In this document: positions 13,701 to 22,209 of the stretch, piece by piece
Layout: every line of letters starts with the position of its first letter
How positions within the stretch are numbered: position 1 is the first letter of the stretch
NCBI GenBank assembly: GCA_016617855.1
Contig: JAECUM010003303.1
Location: 1 to 64,000 of the forward strand
Source of the DNA: Megalonaias nervosa
Taxonomy: Eukaryota; Mollusca; Bivalvia; Unionida; Unionidae
DNA length: 64,000 nucleotides
Direction: 5' to 3'
Notes under the pieces: model-generated
What the model was told of the DNA's origin: nothing
The model's input: the letters and a program-made list of their open reading frames with translations, nothing else
Databases searched by the model: none
Made by a program: the position numbers and the translations under genes

Positions 13701-16700
13701 TGATAATAGTGGGCTTCATTCGTGAACTGCAAAGGCAAGAAATCCAATACCTTCAAATCCCGGATACTGCATGGATTAGCCTTAGAGGTCAGCATAACCT
13801 GTATGTCTTCTACATCTTCCTCCCCATCAGGCCGAGGCCGTGTGATCTCGTCAGCTACCTCCTTGGCAGCTTCTTCAAACTAAATACAGGCAGCAGCAGT
13901 TTAATCAATTGATAATTACACCAAGATTACTAACTGGTGTGAAATTTAATGTAAAAGACTTTTAAGTGGGCACTAATAACTAATTACTGGAAATTTCTAT
14001 TAACTCAACTTTCTGTCATAAGGAATCGCTCTACATTATGAGAACCATGCAACATTTTCTTCAGCAATGCAACACAAATGTACATACTATAAAAGATCTT
14101 GTCATTACGTAACTTGTAATTGCTAAAAAATTGCACGTAACTGTTCCAAAAGCAATGGGACTCGTCTCATCCCATCCCATTTTAATTTAATATTAATGTT
14201 GGAGTGTGGGTTCAAAGGCCATTGCCTACTGAAAAGTTGGAAATTGTCGCCAGTGTGGGGGTGTGCTAGCAAACTTATTCTGACATAACAAGCATGAAAT
14301 CAATAGAGAGAGGATCAAGTTTCTCACAAACTGTGAAAATAAAATTCATTATCTTTAATCCATTTACAGACGAAACAAAACCAATGCATTGACGAAAATT
14401 GACCATGTAATGCCATTTGCATTGCAAGTCAAATGACTACTTAAATATTGTATCAGTTCCATAAGACAGCTGACAGTGATATAACAAAAAAATAAAAACT
14501 TTCCAATGTTATTTTATATACAAGTCAAAATATAAAATAAAAGTAAAAAGTAGTTACTTTTTATAGCACCTAGATATGCAAAATGTTTTCAAATATGTGT
14601 ACTGTATTTCACGTCAATATTATGTAAATAAAGAAATAAATATATTTTCAACATATGAAACATAATATGCAAAAAAAAAAACAAAAAAAAACCCCAAATT
14701 AAAGTGTGACCCCACTATAGCACGCTCCGTTATAACACGAATTTGGATATAACACAGTTGTGGTGTGGCTCCCGAAATTTCATACACGTATTTTTTCTCA
14801 TACATGAAAAAAAAACTTCTTTCTTAAAAGTACGAAAAAAAAAACTCAAAAAGGTTTATCATCATTTTAGGGAAGAGATCGCGTATGAATAATGCAAGAC
14901 GATCATGGCGTGGCTTCTGAAATTTTATATGTATTTTTCTCATACATGAAAAAATAGTGTTTTCTTCTTAAAAGTATGAAAAGTAACATGTAAAAAGTTT
15001 ATTCAGGAATCTCGTAGGGCTTCGCCAATGTCGCAAATTGCTATATTTTTTTTTATCCTTATTGGCGGCAAAATATACCATCTGCGATTTTTTTTATAGG
15101 CGACATTGTTGGCTGTGTAAACTTGTATATACAACCACTTGTTTGGAGTGGAGAAATTCAGAAGCCCCATGAAAGGAAGCCGCGAAGTTGATATAAAACG
15201 CACTGAAAAATTATCTATTGTTACATACAAATTTTTTTGTCAATATTGACAATCCATCTTAACAGTGCATTGTTTTATCATAATCCGCTTATGTTGACAT
15301 CTAGCATGAGTACTGTATATTTTGAGATCTCCGCTTTTTTCCCCTTCAAATTTACATTTCTGGTAGCGGAGATTAACCAGACAAGGCATTATCTCATAAT
15401 CTATCATTCGTCGGATTTTCAGCCGCTCGCTAGTAATTAATATATTTACATAGACTGCCATTTGTATGTGGATGGTAAGTAAAATTCCTCTTCTTTTCAC
15501 TCAGAATTAAATCCTTCAGAACATTCACATTTTCTGTAGTAATCCCTGTCATCAGACCAGAACACCTGCGTCTCTATCGTCGTTTGATCCTTTCTTTAAA
15601 TTTCAGACGCATGCGTGGAAGGCAGCATCACTCAACTACCACAAATATAAAAAAAAAAATCGCACTGGTCTATTCAATAGGCAGGGAGGAACAGTAACTA
15701 CAATTGACCATATGACGGCCAATTTTGTAAAAAAATGTACCCAGATAAAATAGTAGCTGAAATTTCAAAGAAAACATATCCTTTGAAGCACCGATTATGA
15801 AAACGTACTAAACAAATGGGGAAAAAAAAATCGGTCTCAATCATGCAATAGAATTTTTGATGTTGCTGCCACAATAAGAACGTGCATTTGTTTGGTTCTC
15901 CAAGGCTGTACCTTTAGCGGCGACTTCAATAACGCATGCACCCTTCATCAAAGAAAGCAAACTACAATCTTCAATAAAATCAAAGAACCTTTCTTCAAAG
16001 GAAGTCAGTACAAAACTTAAATAAAAGCAATGGAATCTGATGGATTGTTTCATTTTCCAACATGACTGGAACACTTTTCCTGTGCCATGAAAGTTTCCTT
16101 TTTACAGGAAAAATGTTTATGCTTACGAACTCTACCGACGGCAGCTTAAAACGCAAACTTTTACCGACTTGGGATGTACTGAAAAGTAAATGTGCTTCAT
16201 CATTCTTTATGTGATTGTGCTATTTTTTCCACTAAATTCAGACCTAAATGACCTGTGAAAAAATTATTGAATATTTTTAAATGTGTGTGTGTGTGTATGC
16301 ATATTTTCGATGGAATTACTTGTATTGTGGATTCAATGTATGTGACGTGATTTCGCTGGTGAGTACACGGTGTTGATACTTTATTCATTGCTATACAACA
16401 GACATGTATATATGAACAGTATACACATATAAGTACCAATGCGTGGCTCTCTGAATAAAGTAAAATATTATATGTGCCTTCTCTGTTTTCACTACAGGTG
16501 TATTTCTCATTTAATATGCATCGATTTAAGATAACTGTGCCAATGAAGCACGTATTTTTGCGCCCGCATTTATTACCTACCCCAACCAACCAACCAACCC
16601 CCCATTTTTTGGGGTACATGCATCATTTTCTTCTGCTAACTGACCTGGTTGCTTATAACACGGTTCAGTCTATAACATGGTTGGGTTCTATGGCTCCTAA

Positions 16701-19700
16701 CTAGTGTTATAGCAGGGTCACACTGTATACTGGTATGTAGCATAGTATCAGTTTCAAAAGCAAGTTTATTAGGACCACAATGGTAAATAGCTCTGGTGAA
16801 AACAATATTTCCATTCAAAAGAAATAGTGACAAGATTTTCAAGATATCTGCCATGACAACCAATGGATATCAACTTGGCAATGTTTTCATTTAGGATCAA
16901 GTAAACTTCACAAGTGGTCTTCTGGTGAAAACTCTATGCTGCTATGAACATCTAATCCGAAGTCATTGTGTTGTCTATTTTGGATGGCCCAGAACCATTT
17001 AGGACCAATTAGACCTTTGGATGAGTGTGCATGTGAAGTTTCATTCCAATCCGGCTAGTTGGGCGGAGCAATAACAAACCTGTCCTAATGGACAGATAGA
17101 CAATGGATGAGATGCCATCTTGTACACTTTTCTTGCCCATGACCAGTAGACCTAAATATTGCATACATATATAACAGCACCGATAACAGACATATATACA
17201 TGACGTTCCAGTACATGATCTAGTACCTAAAAGCAAGTCATTACAAATGCAGTATAGACATCATACCCAGCAGAATTAAGACATGATAAAATACCAATGA
17301 CAGGTAAAAAAAAAAAAATGATAAGGACAGGTCACTTTTCTAGCATCACTTATCCTGGACAAGCATCACTTATCCTGGACAAGTGGCTGTGAAAAATGCC
17401 TGCAATATTTTGCTCGTTACCAAGGGTAAGTATTCTGTTGGTGACTTTTGGAGATTCTCTGCTTGTGTTTCATCAAAGCTGGCTACATCCTCAATATCAG
17501 CCTCCAAATAGTACTGGCCAAGGTTGTAGTGGCGCTTCAGCTGGTCTCTGAAAGAAATTTAGACAACTCGGATTCTAGCTGCATCTTACAGAAAAGGAAA
17601 ATCATGCAGACAAAGGGTGCGACTAAATTCTCATAGACAGGAAACATTAATCAAAGAGAATTTTGCAACAAAACTACAGGACCACATGAGAAGCTGAGTA
17701 GTAGAAAATAATGCATTAACAGCAGCGGAGTTGAGGATATCCCCCAGACCAGCATCCTGGCCAATCAATTCTTCAAGTCTGGCAAGTTGACCAAATTTCT
17801 ATTCCAGGACAAGTGCTTTTTCTTCTATTTTAAAAAGAAGTCAGGCACATGCTTATTTTCACAAGATAATCACTTTATATACCTTTATCTGGCCCTTCAT
17901 GCCCTCCAGGTGTACGAAACACTTAATTCTACCCTTCTCCATGTATTTATTGACATACTGCATCACACCTACTGGTGGTCACTGATAACTGTTGTATGTG
18001 CTCATTCTCCATCACTGCCGGACTTCATATTGGGCTAAGCGACCAAAATTACAGGACAATCAAAACAAGTTGAACAAAACTGATATGATTATTAGCACCA
18101 TTTTAAACTCCTTTGTTGTATTGCATTTACTTGGCATCTGAATGACTTGCCCTTTGATTTTAATCCAGCTTGTCACGCCAATTAAGGAAAAGCACTTGCC
18201 AACAATTACGTTAAGGAATTGTCTCTGTCCACTTTAAAGGACAATATGTCAAGCATTGGTCATTTCAAACCCTGATTATAAATGGGGGGGGGGCGGCCGC
18301 CTAACACCAATACTGTCTGTGCATTTCATGTCAAATTAAGTTTTCTGTGTAAAAGATGATCTTGCTTACCAGACATTTCCAGTTCCTGGCCAAGACCCTT
18401 TTAGGTGAGGGGATGGATGTACAACTATACATGTACATAGAAGGTAAATACTGTGTCTGCTTCTGATATTTACAATGTCAAATCAAGCAAAGAAAAAGAA
18501 TGACAACTACAAATTTGCCTTTCATGTGGATTTAACAAGTGGTGTATTTTCTATGTACCTATGTGCAAAGGGCTAGAACTCTCAACCTGATGATAATGTT
18601 AACAAGGAAAATACATGGACTTTAATTTTCATTTCGTTACTGTAATATTCGTTTTGTTCAAGTTTATGTTCTGATTTTAAATGTTTGGCAGGCTTTGTAG
18701 TGCCATCTAACATCTTAGTTTTGGGTCACGTGATTCTGTCTGGGCATATATACGTGCCAACTGCAGCTGTTACGGTTTGGTGTGTAATGAAGAAGTACCG
18801 TGTGAAGATGTTCTCTTGCAAGTGAAACAGAATAACCACCCAGCCAAATCAAGCACATTTTGGTTGTATGTCGCCGGACAGGAGAGAGCCAAGCCAGGGA
18901 ATTAGAAAAGAGTAGGGACAAGGTCTTTCGTCAACCAAAAGACCGGCTCTACAAGGCTCATCCAAGAAATGCAGAGGTCTTGCGGCAATACATGTTTTGA
19001 CTGATGAAAACTGTTCTTTCTTCATTTTGCACTGTCATCTCCGTCGATCTCGATTGGACAACGATACGACCCTGCGACAGTCGGCGACTGCGACCAAGTC
19101 GGCAACCAGAAGAAGACCTATTCGGGGACTCTGAGACCAGAAGAAGACCCAGTCGGGGACTCTGCGACCAGAAGAAGACACCGTCGACAACTCAGCGATA
19201 AAGTCGGCAACTGCAACCAGTCTACAACTCTGTCAACGACCACAGGATATCCAGCTGACAACTCAGCAACCCACTCGGCGACAAGAAGCCAGGAATAAGA
19301 TGGTATCCCACTAGGGCAGAAATCTGCTGCATTCTGTAGCGCCAGTCCACAGACAAATTCATTGGGGGTATCACTCCAAATATCAAGACCTATTCTAAAG
19401 AACCCCCAAGATAACGAGACTTGGGGTAGTGTAACTGAGGGAGTATTCTGCTACAATTTACCAAATTATCTGACAGTTACCAAACAGGATGAACTACATC
19501 ACTCTGTGGTCTGAGGAAAGACTCACCATAGTGTACACAATATAGTACCATGTTAGTATGGAAAAGTCAGTTAAGCATGAAACCTGCCGACGACAAGTGT
19601 TAGGGCCACCACAATGGTCAGTCAGCTTGGAAATTAGAAACCAATGAAATTACTAATTTCTGTTAATTTTTTTTATCACATTAAAGGTTTTCGTTATTGA

Positions 19701-20228
19701 AATCGGAAAAGGGTACAAAGAAACGGGGATTTATGCAAAAACTTTAGTTCTCGTCGACCGGGGAACATTCTTCACAACGCCGTTTTATTTTGGAATTATG
19801 ACATCGACGCAAATATACGTCTCTTGGTGGGCGTCTTACACTGTTGGGTTAAACGCGGCCATCCAGAATCTAATCACCACCCCTTCATTTGAGACAATGC
19901 CCCCAGTCTTCAAGACGCCACCCCAACCCCCTAAAAAATTCAATAAATTTGGTATTCCAATCGGTATTACCAGTTTCCTTTATGTTAACAATGTAGTGTT
20001 CCAAACTTCGATGCCAAAACTATTTAACGAAAGATCATCAAGAAGTGGAAAGCGGATGCGGTTTCCTCACCTATAACGATATGAAAAATTCCCCTCGTGG
20101 AACTGTCTTATAAAGTCACGAAACCTCTTTTTAACTTGCTGTTTATTGATCTGATCTTCATTGTTCTGATCTTCTGATCCAAAATTATCACTGAAAAATA
20201 CACCTGGATCATCAAAACCTGTAGTCAT
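1549..20228 (-). CDS. MCM5: MCM5, DNA replication licensing helicase subunit (5' five exons; gene continues past the left edge)
   Basis: MCM5 is one of the six subunits of the MCM2-7 replicative helicase that is loaded at origins and unwinds DNA in S phase in the nucleus. Five exons read on the minus strand join in phase: 20228-20071, 17547-17421, 13879-13751, 5619-5447 and 1704-1549, giving about 247 residues. The product begins [14 protein letters not shown], close to the animal MCM5 N terminus, and continues through the MCM N-terminal domain (exons 2-3) into the zinc-binding region, with CRSC in exon 4 and the cysteines of [16 protein letters not shown] in exon 5. The AAA+ ATPase half (Walker A, Walker B, arginine finger) is not in the window. 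Introns are 2-8 kb and full of transposable elements. I am very sure of the family because MCM5-specific stretches match over all five exons. Confidence 0.96.
1810..2015 (-). mobile_element. SINE family A copy (tRNA-Leu/Ser-type head, GTT tail), head truncated
   Basis: Starts with a (GTT) run and 'accatttttcagcac', then 'gataggctatatatggtggc' and 'aagaaccaccgacccacgag'. It matches the full copies at 30758 and 50929 but stops at 'cacgcagacagaaat' before box A. It sits in MCM5 intron 4. Confidence 0.75.
2016..5446. other. MCM5 intron 4, remainder
   Basis: AT-rich. A 'ctatggaagccaca' phrase occurs at about 2388 and 2530, suggesting an old repeat. The only other structure is the palindrome at 3744-3835. 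No gene is supported. Confidence 0.5.
3744..3835. repeat. 92-bp near-perfect palindrome (foldback element)
   Basis: Two arms of about 45 bp starting TATCGTTGCTTACAATTTAT on the left and its near complement on the right meet in an AT centre (TAATAATATTATTA). Only a few mismatches are seen. It would form a long hairpin as RNA or cruciform DNA. A foldback MITE is the simplest reading; a small-RNA hairpin cannot be excluded. Confidence 0.75.
5447..5619 (-). CDS. MCM5: MCM5 exon 4 (OB fold and first zinc cysteines)
   Basis: Reads [20 protein letters not shown], then CRSCRN and [12 protein letters not shown], all diagnostic of MCM5. The CRSC pair is the first half of the MCM zinc-binding site. It ends with two bases of a threonine codon at a GTATGT donor; exon 5 supplies the third base. 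Confidence 0.96.
6002..6186 (+). mobile_element. SINE family C (tRNA-derived, AAACC tail) with target duplication
   Basis: Box A-like TGGCTCAGTGGTTAGCATG and box B-like GGGTTCAAATCC lie 31 bp apart, and the 3' end is (AAACC)n. The flanks CATAATAATTAGTG (5988-6001) and CATAACAATTAGTG (6187-6200) form a 14-bp target-site duplication with one mismatch. It is in MCM5 intron 3. Confidence 0.8.
6201..7430. other. MCM5 intron 3, segment without gene signals
   Basis: AT-rich sequence with short chance ORFs on both strands. Nothing recognisable. Confidence 0.5.
7432..7620 (+). repeat. Dispersed repeat with a C-tract (copy 1)
   Basis: 'agggctgttccagtaaaaca' followed by 'tatattcccccc' and a C run, then 'cttctgttgtgggttgtg'. 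The same pieces occur inverted at 12880-13080. Probably the end of a DNA transposon family. Confidence 0.45.
8110..8815 (+). pseudogene. Decayed hAT-type transposase (ZNF862/KIAA1586-like), C-terminal remnants
   Basis: A segment near 8435-8555 reads [17 protein letters not shown], then [12 protein letters not shown], resembling the linker before the hAT dimerisation domain. At 8635-8730 the reading [20 protein letters not shown] resembles the conserved 'CERGFSAQNRIKT' block of the C-terminal dimerisation domain. The two pieces are separated by stops and a frame change, so the gene is dead. The open stretch at 8115-8345 immediately upstream may be an earlier part but is not recognised. Confidence 0.5.
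8816..11800. other. MCM5 intron 3, segment without gene signals
   Basis: AT-rich, no coding, RNA or mobile-element signal that I can support. Only a short TTTTA run near 10253. Confidence 0.5.
11810..11905 (-). mobile_element. SINE family A, old fragment
   Basis: 'tttttaatgccatgttt', 'atggcagccaatat' and 'ggtggaggaagaacccgaaa' follow the order of the family A body, with many differences and no head. A relic. Confidence 0.5.
12840..13080 (-). repeat. Dispersed repeat with a C-tract (copy 2, inverted)
   Basis: Contains 'cttctgttgtgggttggttg', a run of C at 13029-13040, and 'atatatgttttaatggaaca' then 'gccctt', which are the pieces of 7432-7620 in reverse orientation. The ORFs crossing it on both strands are chance. 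Confidence 0.45.
13232..13272 (+). mobile_element. SINE family A, 3'-tail fragment
   Basis: 'gtgctgaaaaatggcgttaa' followed by 'accctttaacaacaa' is the 3' end of family A in the sense orientation, 5' truncated. Confidence 0.55.
13751..13879 (-). CDS. MCM5: MCM5 exon 3
   Basis: The exon encodes 43 codons in phase 0, with [20 protein letters not shown] at its start, a very conserved MCM5 segment. It lies between an AG acceptor and a GTATTG donor. The following 8.1-kb intron holds most of the repeats of the left part of the window. Confidence 0.95.
14702..16725. mobile_element. 2.0-kb pogo/Tigger-like DNA transposon with TIRs and TA duplication
   Basis: The left end AAGTGTGACCCCACTATAGC and the right end (reverse complement CAGTGTGACCCTGCTATAAC) form terminal inverted repeats, flanked by TA on both sides (14700-14701, 16726-16727). 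CAGT...GACCCYRCTATA ends with TA duplication are typical of pogo/Tigger. Internal ORFs (for example 16200-16619 minus and 15240-15500 minus) show no transposase motif, so the copy is non-autonomous. It lies in MCM5 intron 2. Confidence 0.65.
16840..17140. repeat. Fragment of the diverged 'gccatattgg' array family
   Basis: 'gacaagattttcaagatatc', 'ttttcatttaggatcaa', 'tcttctggtgaaaact' and 'caataacaaacctgtcctaa' recur in the arrays at 24.2-25.0 and 30.3-31.5 kb. It is a single, worn stretch here. Confidence 0.55.
17141..17420. other. MCM5 intron 2, left-over sequence with a 19-bp duplication
   Basis: A short direct duplication of 'agcatcacttatcctggac' is at about 17343-17380. Otherwise featureless. 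Confidence 0.4.
17421..17547 (-). CDS. MCM5: MCM5 exon 2
   Basis: The exon is preceded by a pyrimidine tract ending in CAG and begins with the base that completes the exon-1 arginine codon. It then reads [20 protein letters not shown], which matches the MCM5 N-terminal domain. It ends in phase 0 at a GTAACG donor, 127 bases in all. Confidence 0.94.
18696..19455 (+). mobile_element. LTR-like unit (possible solo LTR) with internal tandem repeats
   Basis: Begins TGTAG and ends CTACA, has a TATA-like CATATATACG near 18747, and is more GC-rich than its surroundings. Inside, 'ggggactctgcgaccagaag' and variants repeat about every 30 bp (19070-19280). No primer-binding site, gag or pol follows, and the flanking bases do not form a clear duplication, so the call is tentative. 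It is in MCM5 intron 1. Confidence 0.35.
20071..20228 (-). CDS. MCM5: MCM5 exon 1 (start codon)
   Basis: The ATG is at 20228-20226. The exon encodes 52 residues plus two bases of an arginine codon and ends at a GTGAGG donor. MTTGFDDPG is the conserved MCM5 start, followed by a Q/K-rich stretch and the RFRDFIRQF helix of the N-terminal domain. The phase matches exon 2, which supplies the third base. Confidence 0.95.
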
Positions 20229-20300
20229 TTCTCTTTGTTGTCGATTGTTTACCCACGTGGTCTAATTTTGGCGCGAATTAGTTCCCGCGAAAATCTAGCG
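20229..20300 (-). promoter_or_regulatory. MCM5 proximal promoter with two E2F-like sites and an E-box
   Basis: TTTTGGCGCGAA at 20266-20277 and TTCCCGCGAAAA at 20282-20293 both fit the E2F consensus TTTSGCGC/SGCGCGAA. A CACGTG box lies at 20254-20259. These sites sit 26-66 bp upstream of the MCM5 ATG, where E2F sites are known in animal MCM genes, so G1/S regulation is likely. A divergent transcript (the PLD-like gene) may share this region. Confidence 0.7.
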
Positions 20301-21732
20301 GACCGGTAGTATGGTTCCCTTATTTGTCTCTTTCTTTTTCCGTTGGCCTCTCAACGAATAGTATTGGAGGTGACATGTTAGGGAACCAGACTATACAACA
20401 AGTTATCTTTACCTTTATACTACTGGACGGACGTCAAGTCCAGTATCGCCTTTAAGAAACTTAACAAATGGGGAGTATCACTACAGTTACTTCCAGTCTC
20501 TTTCAAAGAGTTGATGAGGTTTACACACATCAGATATTTTCCGAGTACATTTTAGGTCACAATTAAGGTTCAAGACAAGAAAGAGCGCCACCTGGTAAAC
20601 AGTTATCACATGTTGCATCAATGGAATAATCTCGGCCATTTCCGTCAAATATGGAAGATAATCCGATTGGCGTTGCTATCGTAGCATTGATCAACCCGGT
20701 CTTCCTCGGTTTTCGTCACAGTGCTGTGTACTATGATCAAAGGGTTTGGTAAAAAAAACGATATAGATCGTTTATCTTCTTACATCTTTGTTAATACAAT
20801 AAACTTGTGTCATAGTGTAATAAATGCAATGAATGGTGTATTGGTCTGTTTGAAGGGAAGGTGGGAGGGTTCAGGGATCGAAGGATTATAGAAGCAATGG
20901 CAGGCACATGGAAATGTGTCTACTGTAATTATAAACGTACAGTATCCTGTATACTATAGTACGTTTTATGTGCCATTACGTGTGTAGCAAATTCACTGGT
21001 TGAATGCCCAGACAAATAATAAGCCACTTCTGTTTTAATCCATTCTTGGAAATGCCACTGCATCATTTGTTCCGATTTTTTGAAGAAAAAAAAAAAAAAG
21101 GGTTGTTAAAATGTTGGCCCTACTGAATAGATTACTTCATTAGTTCATATACAAGCACATTGGGTGGAATTATCACACACATGTTGCACAGCATGTTTTA
21201 AAGCACATGGATACTTTAGGTTAACTACTGTACTATGACATATGGAATTGTTGAGCTGGCCCCAACCATTGCGTTAGTTCACCCAGTGGAAGCAGTTGAT
21301 TCCAGTTATTAGTGTCATGGGCCATGATTATTGCACAATTAGCAACTGACATATACAAGAGAGTCCATGTGTGCAAAGCAAAACATCATTTATAGCAATG
21401 CATACATCCATTGCTAAATTCCCAGAACAAATATACCCATGTTTTCCATTCTTTTCTGTTTTTATGCTATGATCCTGCCAAGAAACTTGAAACAATATGC
21501 TATGACATCAGGAAGATTCTGTAATTATGTAAGATGGTATCAAGATAGATAATAGTCATTTAAGATATTTTTCTTCAAGGAATTTTGTTTTGCTTAGTGA
21601 TCTATCCAGTCTTTCCACACAAATATGAACTATTATTATACTAATTTGGGCCTTGTCTGTCTTTATGTTACATGTATTCAGACAGATGAAAATGTAATAG
21701 CTTTTCAGTTGCTTTATTTTCTTTTATTTCAG
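20301..21732. other. Divergent intergenic region and 5' leader intron of the PLD-like gene
   Basis: Apart from the promoter and small ORF listed, it contains a short imperfect hairpin (AAACGTAC ... GTACGTTT, about 20933-20967). The polypyrimidine tract before 21733 is clear. The first leader exon could not be placed with confidence. Confidence 0.4.
20651..20752 (+). other. Small ORF between MCM5 and the PLD-like gene (possible 5' exon or uORF)
   Basis: A 33-codon ORF starting MEDNPIGVAIVALINPVF lies in the divergent intergenic region. Its last codons contain a possible donor (TTTG followed by GTAAAA at 20749). If spliced to the acceptor at 21732 it would run out of frame with the PLD-like protein, so it would act as an upstream ORF in the 5' leader. 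A CCAAT motif on the minus strand (ATTGG, about 20666) overlaps it. No homolog is recognised and chance is possible. Confidence 0.25.
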
Positions 21733-21752
21733 GTTTAATCTCCTGAAAAATC

Positions 21753-22209
21753 ATGGCCACAGAAGAGACTGCTTTAGAGAAATCCATCAAAAATTTTGTG
21801 TACTCAAAGATTCAGGAGCAAGTTTACCTAGAAGTGGGAAAAAATCTGACAATATCTATAAAGCATAGGTCCAAACATGGCTCCATTGCATTAGCAATGT
21901 TCTGGCTGCGAGTGTTGAGGCATCAGAACAATTACCCAATGCCTAAATACTCTTACAAAGAGCTGTATGATCAGAATGGAAGTGATAAGATCATTCTGAA
22001 AGTTGATGATATTACCATAACAGTGTTTAACAAGACTGGTACTATGATGATTCAGGGCACTATGGCTTTAGAATGGTTCCTGAACAGATTCCTCTATATC
22101 TTAGATGCATATGATGCACCAATACGTACCCAACAACCTCAAACCACAATCTATAGGCAGTACACAGAGAACTGGAAAAAACTGGAAGAGGATGATAAAA
22201 TGAAGAAAG
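21753..22209 (+). CDS. PLD-like gene, coding exon 1
   Basis: The acceptor TTTTATTTCAG ends at 21732 and the exon starts at 21733 with 20 bases of leader before ATGG. The donor AAAG/GTACAAG leaves one base of the last codon (phase 1). It encodes the N-terminal domain, including KVDDITITVF followed by the TGTMMIQG motif and a tryptophan a few residues later. Because the exon has its own acceptor, at least one further 5' leader exon exists upstream. Confidence 0.8.

Noticed and set aside
16200..16619. 139-codon minus-strand ORF
   Set aside because: Lies inside a pogo-like element, rich in C, H and I with low-complexity stretches, and shows no family motif.
19798..20076. 92-codon plus-strand ORF before MCM5 exon 1
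   Set aside because: It runs antisense into MCM5 exon 1 and its intron; no motif or splice support.
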